This document shows, in pieces, positions 6,465 to 12,632 of a stretch of 12,632 bases of DNA; positions within the stretch are counted from its first letter, which is position 1, and the number at the start of each line of letters is the position of its first letter. The stretch is from positions 1 through 12,632 of the forward strand of contig JAACDT010000012.1 of assembly GCA_009936885.1 (NCBI GenBank), in the 5' to 3' direction. The notes below the pieces were generated by a model. It saw only the letters and a list, made by a program, of their open reading frames with translations, did not search any database and had not been told where the DNA came from. Position numbers and translations under genes: made by a program. The stretch is from Alphaproteobacteria bacterium (GTDB taxonomy: Bacteria; Pseudomonadota; Alphaproteobacteria; Puniceispirillales; Puniceispirillaceae).

Positions 6465-8624
6465 ATGTTGGTGTTGATTAGAGTTTTTGTTATTGGTGTT
6501 TTAGGTTCTGTTGTGCCGCATTCAGGGCATTCACAAGATATAATTTATGATGTTAATTCTGCGCCAAATGGTAGAAACATCTCATCGCAAACCCAAACTC
6601 AAAGTATTGAGCAGCCTCGCTTCCCCGAGACGCAATCCCCGCTTGCCACAGATATGCCCTCTTTTATTTCAGAAACAGCTAGTCAGCCAGAATTAAATTT
6701 ATTCGACTTAACAGCGACCATTCCTGAAGATGGAACGGATAGCCAAACACCGCTATCAGAGATTGATGAGACGGATTTAACAGCTAATAGTGCTCCTCTT
6801 AAGAATGGCAGTCTTTTGGGCGATAATACGTCTGATTTGGATACGCTCATTAGCGAGTTGTTTACTGCAGAACAGCTCCAACTCGACAAGCAAATAAGTG
6901 ATCAGTTTGATAATAAATCACAACAAGCTGTCCCAGCAATTTTGCCTAATGAGCAAATATCAGAAGAGCAAATATTAGAAGAGCAGGCACTAAAAGATAC
7001 TGGTTTTGCCACACCTGCGGTTAGTGTGGGATTGCGCAATTTATCTGGTGTAGGCCTGGTGACAACAGGCATTGCTGATTGGCAACAGCGCCAAATGCCA
7101 TTTAGTACATTATTATGGAGCGGCTCAAAACCACACCACATACGCTATTTATATCAAATAAGCGAGCCTTATGGGGCTTCTAAAACCATAAACGCCCTTG
7201 TTTATTCTGCAATTATCAGAAAGTCTGCACCCCCTATCGGGGTGGCCGGCAATAGCGATGTTGCTCACTCATTGGTGGTTGATAGAATTGAATGGCTTGC
7301 AAGAGCAGGCCATTCTGATGCTTTGGCTGATCTTATTCGCAAATTGCCAGAGGATGACCAAAGTTGGGATGAATGGCAACGCTGGTTAGGAGCATATGAT
7401 TTGCTCTCATATGATGATGAGGTTACCTGTTCAAAAGCAGATAAGAAAGTATCACAAGATTTTGATGCATTCTGGCTAAAAGTTCAGATAGTTTGCAAAA
7501 TTATTGATGGTGCTTATGAAGATGCCCTTTTTCTGGCTGAGTTAATGAGCACTAGCGGCGAGGAAGATCCCTTGTTCTTTGCATTACTTGAAAATTTTCA
7601 TTCAGCACAATCTAGCAATCTTGAATTAGGTCAGTCATCTCTTACGCCGCTTCATTTAAGCTTAATGGATTTAGCAGAGGCGCCAATTGAATGGCATCAG
7701 GTCTCAGAGTTACCATCTTCAATGATGCAGGCTAGCAATCTAATTAAAAATACTACCCGGGAAGCAAGGCTTGCCTTTGCGATGAAGCAGATTTTGCAAC
7801 AAAGCGAATCAGCATTTGAAGCATCGGCACTTATACGAAGCTTATATGATGCAGAGCGTCCCATAGAAACAGCTTTTAGCATATTACAAAACACTAATGG
7901 CGAGTTGAGGCTTATCGCAAGTGCAGAAATTTATGCAGCCCTTGCAGGAAGTATGTTCCAAGCGGAGGTTCAGCAGGATTATGATCTTCTTTTCCTATCT
8001 GCTTTCAAAGAAGAAGTTAAATTTGGCAATGGGCCAGCATTACTTCCCTTCTATGCAGATTTAGCAAAAACACGTCTTACAGCAGATGGGTTGCCTTTAA
8101 TTGTTCCTGAATTGAAGCCTCAATTTGAAAAAATGGTTTTGCTTCATGAGCTCACAAACACGCCTGCCCAAGATACTAATATCTCATCTATGGAGATGGA
8201 TAAATTATTTCTTCTTATGAATGCTAGTACGGCTGATAAACCATCTATAGATGTACTTAAGGAATTTGATTTAGCGCACCTGCTTCCTGTATTTGATCAG
8301 GCACTCATGATACAAACGCCGCTTAGCTGGATAGAACTTGCATCATTAAACGTTGAAAAGCCAAATGCTTCTGAAAGTCTCGAGTTAGAGCCAGTACTGA
8401 GAAATGCGCTGATTGAAGCTTCCAAAAATCGTCGCACCGCAGAGACGATATTGATCATTTCTGCGATGTTTGAAAAATACAAACTCATCCATATCTCAGC
8501 GAATGATTTGGCATTGGTAGTACGCTCATTGCAGGAAATCGGCTTTGACGGACCTGTTGATGATTTAATTAAAGAGATTGTAACAGCGCATTTGATTGAA
8601 AAATATTGGCAAGAAGAGATTTAG
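6465..8624 (+). CDS. Exported alpha-helical protein of unknown function
   Basis: I do not recognise a named family for this 719-aa protein. Residues 1-24 look like a signal peptide (MLVLIRVFVIGVLGSVVPHS, then GHSQ before the probable cut). Residues 25-200 are low-complexity, rich in Ser/Thr/Gln/Glu/Pro, and probably disordered. From about 205 to the end the sequence is a run of amphipathic helices, resembling an alpha-solenoid without a clear TPR signature. There are only two cysteines (322 and 344), which would suit one disulfide in the periplasm. The ATG at 6465 is preferred because AGGGA (6455-6459) is five nt upstream; an in-frame TTG at 6438 and ATG at 6441 lie inside the microprotein gene and spoil the signal peptide. 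In alphaproteobacteria large proteins of this kind near xerD are sometimes labelled antifreeze glycopeptide-like, a name with no functional support. Confidence 0.85.
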   Translation: MLVLIRVFVIGVLGSVVPHSGHSQDIIYDVNSAPNGRNISSQTQTQSIEQPRFPETQSPLATDMPSFISETASQPELNLFDLTATIPEDGTDSQTPLSEIDETDLTANSAPLKNGSLLGDNTSDLDTLISELFTAEQLQLDKQISDQFDNKSQQAVPAILPNEQISEEQILEEQALKDTGFATPAVSVGLRNLSGVGLVTTGIADWQQRQMPFSTLLWSGSKPHHIRYLYQISEPYGASKTINALVYSAIIRKSAPPIGVAGNSDVAHSLVVDRIEWLARAGHSDALADLIRKLPEDDQSWDEWQRWLGAYDLLSYDDEVTCSKADKKVSQDFDAFWLKVQIVCKIIDGAYEDALFLAELMSTSGEEDPLFFALLENFHSAQSSNLELGQSSLTPLHLSLMDLAEAPIEWHQVSELPSSMMQASNLIKNTTREARLAFAMKQILQQSESAFEASALIRSLYDAERPIETAFSILQNTNGELRLIASAEIYAALAGSMFQAEVQQDYDLLFLSAFKEEVKFGNGPALLPFYADLAKTRLTADGLPLIVPELKPQFEKMVLLHELTNTPAQDTNISSMEMDKLFLLMNASTADKPSIDVLKEFDLAHLLPVFDQALMIQTPLSWIELASLNVEKPNASESLELEPVLRNALIEASKNRRTAETILIISAMFEKYKLIHISANDLALVVRSLQEIGFDGPVDDLIKEIVTAHLIEKYWQEEI
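6951..6995 (+). repeat. In-frame 15-bp tandem repeat (two copies plus a degenerate third)
   Basis: GAGCAAATATCAGAA (6951-6965) and GAGCAAATATTAGAA (6966-6980) differ by one base and are followed by a diverged third unit. They encode EQISE-EQILE-EQALK in the disordered part of the exported protein. The change in copy number keeps the frame, as in slippage-prone linker regions. Confidence 0.75.
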
Positions 8625-8652
8625 TTTTTAGCAAAACGTATCTGTCAGATAT

Positions 8653-8684
8653 CTTTGGGTGTGCTTTTTAAAAAAACCCCAAAG
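8653..8684 (+). terminator. Weak inverted repeat after the exported-protein gene
   Basis: CTTTGGG (8653-8659) and CCCAAAG (8678-8684) form a 7-bp stem around an AT-rich 18-nt loop that contains T5 and A7. It lies 29 nt after the stop codon and 53 nt before xerD. No T-run follows the second arm, so it is not a classical intrinsic terminator. It may attenuate or stabilise the transcript. Confidence 0.25.
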
Positions 8685-8737
8685 CATTGCTAAAAAATTC
8701 ATATCAAACAGGGTGCTTTTTTTGCGAGGATAATAGG

Positions 8738-9664
8738 ATGTCCGAAAATAAAAGAGATGCAAAAATTAGTTTGTTCTTGGAGAGTTTGGCAGCCGAAACT
8801 GGCGCATCCCAGAATACAGTATCAGCCTATGAAAGTGACTTGATACTGGCAGATACCCATATTCAAACCACATTTGAAACTAGTTTATCTGTTGCAAATG
8901 AGCGTGAATTGCTTTCCTGCTTATCTATCTGGCAGAGTCAAGGACAAGCGCCAAGAACAGTTGCCAGAAGAATTAGTGCCCTAAGACATATGATGAAATG
9001 GCTGGTATCTGACGGATATAGGCAAGATAATCCCACTATTTGGCTTGATAATCCAAAGCTTCCTCAACCTATTCCAGCAAGCCTGTCTGAGCTGGAAGTA
9101 AATGCGCTTCTGGATGCAACAAAAAAGCTCCCGGAACCAGATAATCTGCGCATGTCAGCAGGGATGGAAATTCTGTATGGTGCTGGTTTGCGCATTTCTG
9201 AATTGCTGCTCCTGCGAAGAGGGGACATTATATCTGGCAGAAACCTGATAATTGTTCGTGGAAAAGGCGGGCGAGAGCGAATGGTGCCTCTTACCGATAT
9301 TGCTATCTCTAAAACTCAAATCTGGTTGGAAAAAAGAGACGCCGCTGGACCTGATACGCATCATGAGCAGCTAATAGCCATGCCAGATGAGCCAGCGATA
9401 ACCCGCCAGAAATTCTCTACCCTATTAAAGAAGCTTGCAACGAGCGCCCAAATTGATACCGCACGCGTTAGTCCTCATAAACTTCGCCACTCATTTGCTA
9501 CGCACATGCTAAATCGTGGTGCCGATTTACGAAGTTTGCAGATGATGTTAGGACATGCTGATATTTCAACGACACAAATCTATACCAAAACACGCCCTGA
9601 ACGTCTGCGTGGTTTGGTTACAACAAACCATCCTCTTGCAAAAAAGACAAATAGTAGTAATTGA
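8738..9664 (+). CDS. xerD: Tyrosine recombinase XerD
   Basis: XerD acts with XerC at dif to resolve chromosome dimers at the division site under FtsK control. The 308 residues comprise an N-terminal SAM-like core-binding domain (about 8-110) and a catalytic domain (115-300). All catalytic residues are present: Arg152 (GAGLRISELL), Lys176 (RGKGGRER), His247 and Arg250 (SPHKLRHSFATHML), His273 (LGHADISTTQIY) and Tyr282. XerD rather than XerC is favoured by the linkage with aroK and the C-terminus ending HPLAKK. The ATG at 8738 has GAGGA seven nt upstream. A TTG at 8687 would add 17 non-conserved residues and is rejected. It is separated from the exported-protein gene by 113 nt and converges with the nitrilase gene, with 34 nt between the stops. 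Confidence 0.93.
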   Translation: MSENKRDAKISLFLESLAAETGASQNTVSAYESDLILADTHIQTTFETSLSVANERELLSCLSIWQSQGQAPRTVARRISALRHMMKWLVSDGYRQDNPTIWLDNPKLPQPIPASLSELEVNALLDATKKLPEPDNLRMSAGMEILYGAGLRISELLLLRRGDIISGRNLIIVRGKGGRERMVPLTDIAISKTQIWLEKRDAAGPDTHHEQLIAMPDEPAITRQKFSTLLKKLATSAQIDTARVSPHKLRHSFATHMLNRGADLRSLQMMLGHADISTTQIYTKTRPERLRGLVTTNHPLAKKTNSSN

Positions 9665-9698
9665 TATTACCGATAAATAGGTGCCAGAAAAAAGCGGG

Positions 9699-10499
9699 CT
9701 ATTCAGATTTCCATGCGCCAATAGCGTTTCGCGCTATACCCACTTCGTTTAAGTCTATATCTGCTAGCACTAACTCAGATTCGGGGGTTGGCGCTTCTGC
9801 AATAATCTCTCCCCACGGATTGACAATTAGGGCGTGACCATAGGTTTGACGTCTATCAGCGTGGGTTCCTGACTGAGCCGCAGCAATTATAAAACTACCT
9901 GTTTCAATTGCTCTTGCACGTTGTAATACGTGCCAGTGCGCTTTGCCTGTTTTTGCTGTAAAGGCAGCTGGTATTAAGATAATTTCAGCCCCTGCTTGTG
10001 CCATTTTTCGATACATTTGAGGAAATCTTACATCATAGCATATCGACAAGCCAATATGAGCTATCGATGATTTTTGGGTTATAATTTTTTCTCCTGCCTG
10101 AAAATCTTCAGATTCCCGATAAATCTTTCCATCTCCGACATTCGCATCAAACATGTGGATTTTATCATAGGTGGCAATGCATTCGCCATTAATATCCACC
10201 AAAAAACTACGATTTAAGATTTTTTTGGAATCTGATTGTCGCAATAATAGCGATCCGAGCGATATTATAATTTTATATTTCTGGGCAAGCGTTTTTATTC
10301 TTTTAAGTGTATCTGAATTATCTGCTGGTTCAGCCTTCTCTTGCAGCTCTTTTTTGTTTTTGGCTATTAGATTTGCGCATTCTGGAAAACATATTAGAGA
10401 TACGCTTTGAGAACTTGCCTGTGATATAAGCCTGACGATGGTATCTTGGTTTTGTAGAATATCGTTGGATGCACAATATTGTGCTGCTGCAACACGCAT
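9699..10499 (-). CDS. Carbon-nitrogen hydrolase (Nit1/Nit2-type amidase)
   Basis: This 266-aa cytoplasmic nitrilase-superfamily amidase has the Glu-Lys-Cys triad: Glu40 in CFPEC, Lys113 in YDKIHMFD and Cys154 in LSICYDVRFP. The YDKIHMFD and ICYDVRFPQMYR stretches, the length, and a position directly after grxC point to the Nit1-type enzyme. Characterised relatives hydrolyse deaminated glutathione, a damage product of aminotransferases; the exact substrate here is inferred. ATG at 10499 has AGGA eight nt upstream. The gene is 10 nt after the grxC stop and so co-transcribed with it. In many alphaproteobacteria the next gene downstream is a DUF1178 protein; here xerD follows in opposite orientation instead. 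Confidence 0.9.
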   Translation of the reverse strand: MRVAAAQYCASNDILQNQDTIVRLISQASSQSVSLICFPECANLIAKNKKELQEKAEPADNSDTLKRIKTLAQKYKIIISLGSLLLRQSDSKKILNRSFLVDINGECIATYDKIHMFDANVGDGKIYRESEDFQAGEKIITQKSSIAHIGLSICYDVRFPQMYRKMAQAGAEIILIPAAFTAKTGKAHWHVLQRARAIETGSFIIAAAQSGTHADRRQTYGHALIVNPWGEIIAEAPTPESELVLADIDLNEVGIARNAIGAWKSE

Positions 10500-10509
10500 T
10501 ATTTATATC

Positions 10510-10776
10510 CTAGCTAGCAAGCAGCTCATCCAGCCTGCCATTTAACGCTATCTCGACCAATTCATCGGAACCCCCAATATGGGTGTCGTTTATAAAAATT
10601 TGCGGAACAGAAGTCTTCCCAGAGGCTCGCTTTGTCATGGCTTGCCTGCCAGCCCTATCGAGGGTTACATCATATTGTTTATATTTTATATCACGACTCT
10701 TTAGCAATTGTATCGCACGATGGCAGTAGCCACAAAAATCTGCTGTATAAATTTCTACTAAATTATGCATACTCAT
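10510..10776 (-). CDS. grxC: Glutaredoxin 3, dithiol type
   Basis: A small thioredoxin-fold glutaredoxin that reduces disulfides and glutathione mixed disulfides with GSH. Counting from the ATG at 10776 (88 aa), the sequence begins MSMHNLVEIYTADFCGYCHR. The active-site CGYC (Cys15 and Cys18), the cis-Pro loop SVPQIFIN and GGSDEL near the C-terminus are all present. The reading frame is open up to 10812, which would add MIVKMKMGVKKK, a lysine-rich stretch absent from the family. A plausible promoter overlaps the ATG at 10812, so initiation at 10776 or 10770 is preferred. The Shine-Dalgarno is poor at either start. It precedes the Nit-type amidase by 10 nt and follows the decayed comF by about 92 nt or more. 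The function call is firm and the start is not. Confidence 0.92.
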   Translation of the reverse strand: MSMHNLVEIYTADFCGYCHRAIQLLKSRDIKYKQYDVTLDRAGRQAMTKRASGKTSVPQIFINDTHIGGSDELVEIALNGRLDELLAS

Positions 10777-10809
10777 CTTCTTTTTTACACCCATTTTCAT
10801 TTTTACTAT

Positions 10810-10838
10810 CATATAATTGGGCCATGGGGAAATGCCAA
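10810..10838 (-). promoter_or_regulatory. Candidate grxC-nit promoter
   Basis: On the minus strand TTGGCA (10838-10833) and TATATG (10815-10810) are 17 bp apart. Transcription would begin near 10803, downstream of the most upstream grxC ATG (10812), supporting a later start. Having its own promoter would let grxC and nit be expressed despite the loss of comF upstream. The prediction is based on hexamer similarity only. Confidence 0.35.
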
Positions 10839-10904
10839 TAGGGGGTTATTGGATTGAGCCTTCAAATAATTAAATTAAACGGGAGGTAAGCTGTAAATTA
10901 TCCA

Positions 10905-11633
10905 TTAGCAAGCGCTTACAAAAGAAAGTGTATTCACCTGTAAGGCGCCTGCACTCAACAGTTTTTGCTTTTGAGGGTTGATTGTAAAGGCGCCTTTTAA
11001 TGTTTTTGCGCGCTGCGAGTGACGCATTCGCCCCAGCAGTTCTGTGTTTATAACACGCTCTAGCAAAGAGGGTTGGTAAAGAGGGGTGCATTCATTTGTT
11101 CTAAATAAACTGCGTGCAATTTCAGAAGATTAATTAAACATGCGTTTGCGATAACGAGCAGGATGTAACGGAATAGGAATTACTAATGTATCAGGTTTGC
11201 AATGTTGATTAAACGCAGGTGATAAAAGAGTTGAGAAGATTGTGGTTAACTCAAGCCGGTCAGCATATTTAAATTTTAAAATAAGCGACTTCGATACAAC
11301 ATTATTACGATAAGCTACAATGATTTGAGTAATTATTGGAGCATTTAACAAGCACGCCTCGCAACAGCCAGTGATGGTTTGGTGATGTAATATACGCGCA
11401 CATTTACGGCATGCAGGTTCTGGCATAGGCTCCTGTTTTGGGCGCCAATTGGGGCATATTCCGTTATTTTAAATATGAGTATCACACACAGCACACAAAG
11501 CAGGAAAAGCCATTCTTACCAGTCTGCTGATATTAAGTGCTGGTAACTTCTTTAGCTTGTTGAAAATAAATCCAGCTGATATGGAATTATTTTTACTGCT
11601 TTTATCATCAAGTTTGGTTACACCTTTTTTCAT
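10905..11633 (-). pseudogene. comF: comF pseudogene (two in-frame stops, phosphoribosyltransferase motif missing)
   Basis: One continuous 243-codon frame reads as ComF, a phosphoribosyltransferase-fold protein needed for natural transformation, but it is interrupted. The start is MKKGVTKLDD, then MAFPALCAVCDTHI with the first zinc CxxC (47-50). Codon 55 is TAA (11471-11469). The frame resumes with further Cys pairs (ACRKC; CCEAC), the family core ILKFKYADRLEL, and IPIPLHPARYRKRMFN. Codon 168 is TAA (11132-11130) exactly where the family has Gln (RFNQ), so CAA to TAA. Then SSEIARSLF, LLGRMRHSQRAKTLKGAF and NPQKQK run straight into LLSAGALQVNTLSFVSAC, skipping the DDVxTTGAT PRPP-binding loop (an apparent in-frame loss of about 20-25 codons). 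The CPxCW site also reads CPNW. Three or more lesions without a frameshift argue against a sequencing error and for decay under relaxed selection. Confidence 0.9.
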
Positions 11634-11699
11634 AATTCTATTTGAGCTAAAAAAGATGAATAAATAATTAAATTTACTACCGATTAAGCAGAAATTTGA

Positions 11700-12611
11700 A
11701 TGACCGATCCATTTGACTATAAAATGCTGAACCAAGTTCGCGATCGCGCCCTCACCCAGCCAAAAGATGCAGAAGATGTAATGTTCTTGCGTCAAGCCTC
11801 TATTACCCGATTGCTTGATAGGTTATATGACGTAAAGCGGGATTTTTCCTCTATTTTGGATATAGGTAGTTTTAACGGGCAAGTTGCAACTCAATTTCTG
11901 GCTATGTCACCTGCTAAACATGAAGATAATTACACTCTTTTTCAGATGGATATTTCAGAAAAAATGCGTGCGTTCGCGCATCCGTCTGCAACCTATATTC
12001 ATAGCCCTGATATGCACTTTCTTAAACAAATCAAAACCTGTGATTTAATCTTATCCTCTCAGTTTTTTCAGTGGGTAAATGACCTTCCAGGAATGTTGAT
12101 TCAGTGTCGTAATTCTTTAAAACCCGATGGGCTGTTATTGGCTAATTTTTTTGGAGGCAGAACTCTTCAAGAGCTGCGTGCCTGCCTAACGCATGCAGAG
12201 ACAGAATTAAGCAATGGCGCCTACCCACGTTGCATCCCGATGGTGGATGTAAAGGCAGCAGGCGGATTACTGCAACGAGCCGGTTTTGCCCTTCCTGTTT
12301 GCGATTCTGACTTAATTGAAGTTACATATTCCTCAATTTATGAGTTGATGTCAGATTTAAAACAAATGGGGGAGGCAAATGCCCTTAATTCACGTAGCCG
12401 GCAATTTACCTCTGCTAAGTTATTTCAAAGGGCTGGGGAAATATATGAGCAAGAATTTGCGGCAGAAGATGGCAGAATAACAGCAACGTTTGAGCTTGTT
12501 ACGCTTACGGGTTGGGTGCCTGATGAGAGCCAGCAAAAACCATTACGCCCGGGAAGCGCACAAAATGCACTTGCAGATTATGTAGCATCAGATCCGAAAA
12601 ACAAAAGCTAA
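11700..12611 (+). CDS. SAM-dependent methyltransferase, BioC/NDUFAF5-like
   Basis: This 303-aa class I methyltransferase has a SAM-binding motif I, ILDIGSFNG (52-60), somewhat degenerate compared with GxGxG. The acidic loop MDIS (83-86), DLILSSQFFQWVNDLPG (115-131) and the post-core LKPDGLLLANFFGG (140-153) are also present. The C-terminal LTGWVPDESQQKPLRPGSA (269-287) is a hallmark, from memory, of alphaproteobacterial relatives of human NDUFAF5, which hydroxylates an Arg of complex I subunit NDUFS7 rather than methylating it. BioC is a less likely alternative, since no biotin genes are near. The ATG at 11700 lacks a strong Shine-Dalgarno. It diverges from the comF pseudogene with 66 nt between the starts, a common alphaproteobacterial arrangement. 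The actual reaction is not decided by the sequence. Confidence 0.85.
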   Translation: MTDPFDYKMLNQVRDRALTQPKDAEDVMFLRQASITRLLDRLYDVKRDFSSILDIGSFNGQVATQFLAMSPAKHEDNYTLFQMDISEKMRAFAHPSATYIHSPDMHFLKQIKTCDLILSSQFFQWVNDLPGMLIQCRNSLKPDGLLLANFFGGRTLQELRACLTHAETELSNGAYPRCIPMVDVKAAGGLLQRAGFALPVCDSDLIEVTYSSIYELMSDLKQMGEANALNSRSRQFTSAKLFQRAGEIYEQEFAAEDGRITATFELVTLTGWVPDESQQKPLRPGSAQNALADYVASDPKNKS

Positions 12612-12632
12612 AGCGCCAATCATCAAGAGCAG

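Noticed and set aside
6438..6467. TTG or ATG starts extending the exported protein by nine or eight residues
   Set aside because: They lie within the microprotein gene, lack a ribosome binding site and spoil the signal-peptide N-terminus.
9665..9705. Bidirectional terminator between xerD and the nitrilase gene
   Set aside because: Only AATAG/CTATT five-base arms are present, with no GC-rich stem and no T-run on either strand.
10870..11091. 73-codon minus-strand frame overlapping the comF 3' end
   Set aside because: It is in a different frame from the ComF homology and resembles no protein family.
11642..11670. Methyltransferase promoter TTGAGC-17-TAATTA
   Set aside because: Both hexamers match weakly and the region is so AT-rich that such pairs are expected by chance.
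11469..11795. 108-codon minus-strand frame running into the methyltransferase gene
   Set aside because: Only the part from the ATG at 11633 has ComF-like sequence; the upstream part is antisense to the methyltransferase start and looks random. It is treated as the 5' end of the comF pseudogene.
1..12632. Mobile element, CRISPR, tRNA, defence or secondary-metabolite locus
   Set aside because: No transposase, spacer array, cloverleaf or such gene families were seen; XerD is the housekeeping recombinase with its normal aroK linkage.

Overview
The window is a chromosomal segment of an alphaproteobacterium with a rather AT-rich genome (roughly 40% GC by eye). The grouping rests on gene content and order: cobS/cobT beside a J-domain protein and bolA; aroK-aroB next to a CNNM/CorC-type CBS protein; xerD divergent from aroK; and comF-grxC-nitrilase divergent from an NDUFAF5-like methyltransferase. 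A marine Rhodospirillales/SAR116-like lineage would fit, but the species cannot be fixed from the sequence alone.

Layout. Positions 1-1442 (minus) hold the start of cobT, cut by the window edge, and complete cobS, the ATPase side of the cobaltochelatase CobNST. Positions 1571-2164 (minus) encode a J-domain protein with an N-terminal Cys/His cluster. bolA (2282-2542, plus) diverges from it. Positions 2546-6089 (minus) form a tight operon read aroK-aroB-CorC/HlyC-like-DUF2889, with aroK/aroB overlapping by 1 nt and aroB/corC by 8 nt. Across a 236-nt divergent region that carries in-phase repeats and a palindrome, the plus strand holds a 45-residue membrane microprotein (6326-6463), a 719-residue exported protein of unknown function (6465-8624) and xerD (8738-9664). 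Converging on xerD are the nit-family amidohydrolase (9699-10499) and grxC (about 10510-10776). Upstream of grxC is a clearly broken comF (10905-11633). A SAM-dependent methyltransferase (11700-12611) diverges from it.

Functionally this is mostly housekeeping: cobalamin synthesis, the shikimate pathway, Fe-S/glutathione maintenance (BolA and the monothiol/dithiol glutaredoxin circuit, Nit amidase), chromosome dimer resolution (XerD) and probable respiratory-complex assembly (the NDUFAF5-like enzyme). No mobile element, CRISPR array, tRNA, rRNA or defence system was seen.

The points most worth a second look are: (1) comF is a pseudogene with two in-frame TAA codons and an apparent in-frame loss of the PRPP-binding motif; (2) a 45-aa membrane microprotein sits one nucleotide before a large uncharacterised exported protein; (3) AroB has Thr at a position normally held by an active-site Lys; (4) there is a 10-bp-periodic AGATC array and a 15-bp palindrome in the aroK/microprotein divergent region; (5) cobS has a TTG start whose ribosome binding site can fold into a hairpin, behind a promoter whose spacer is a perfect inverted repeat.
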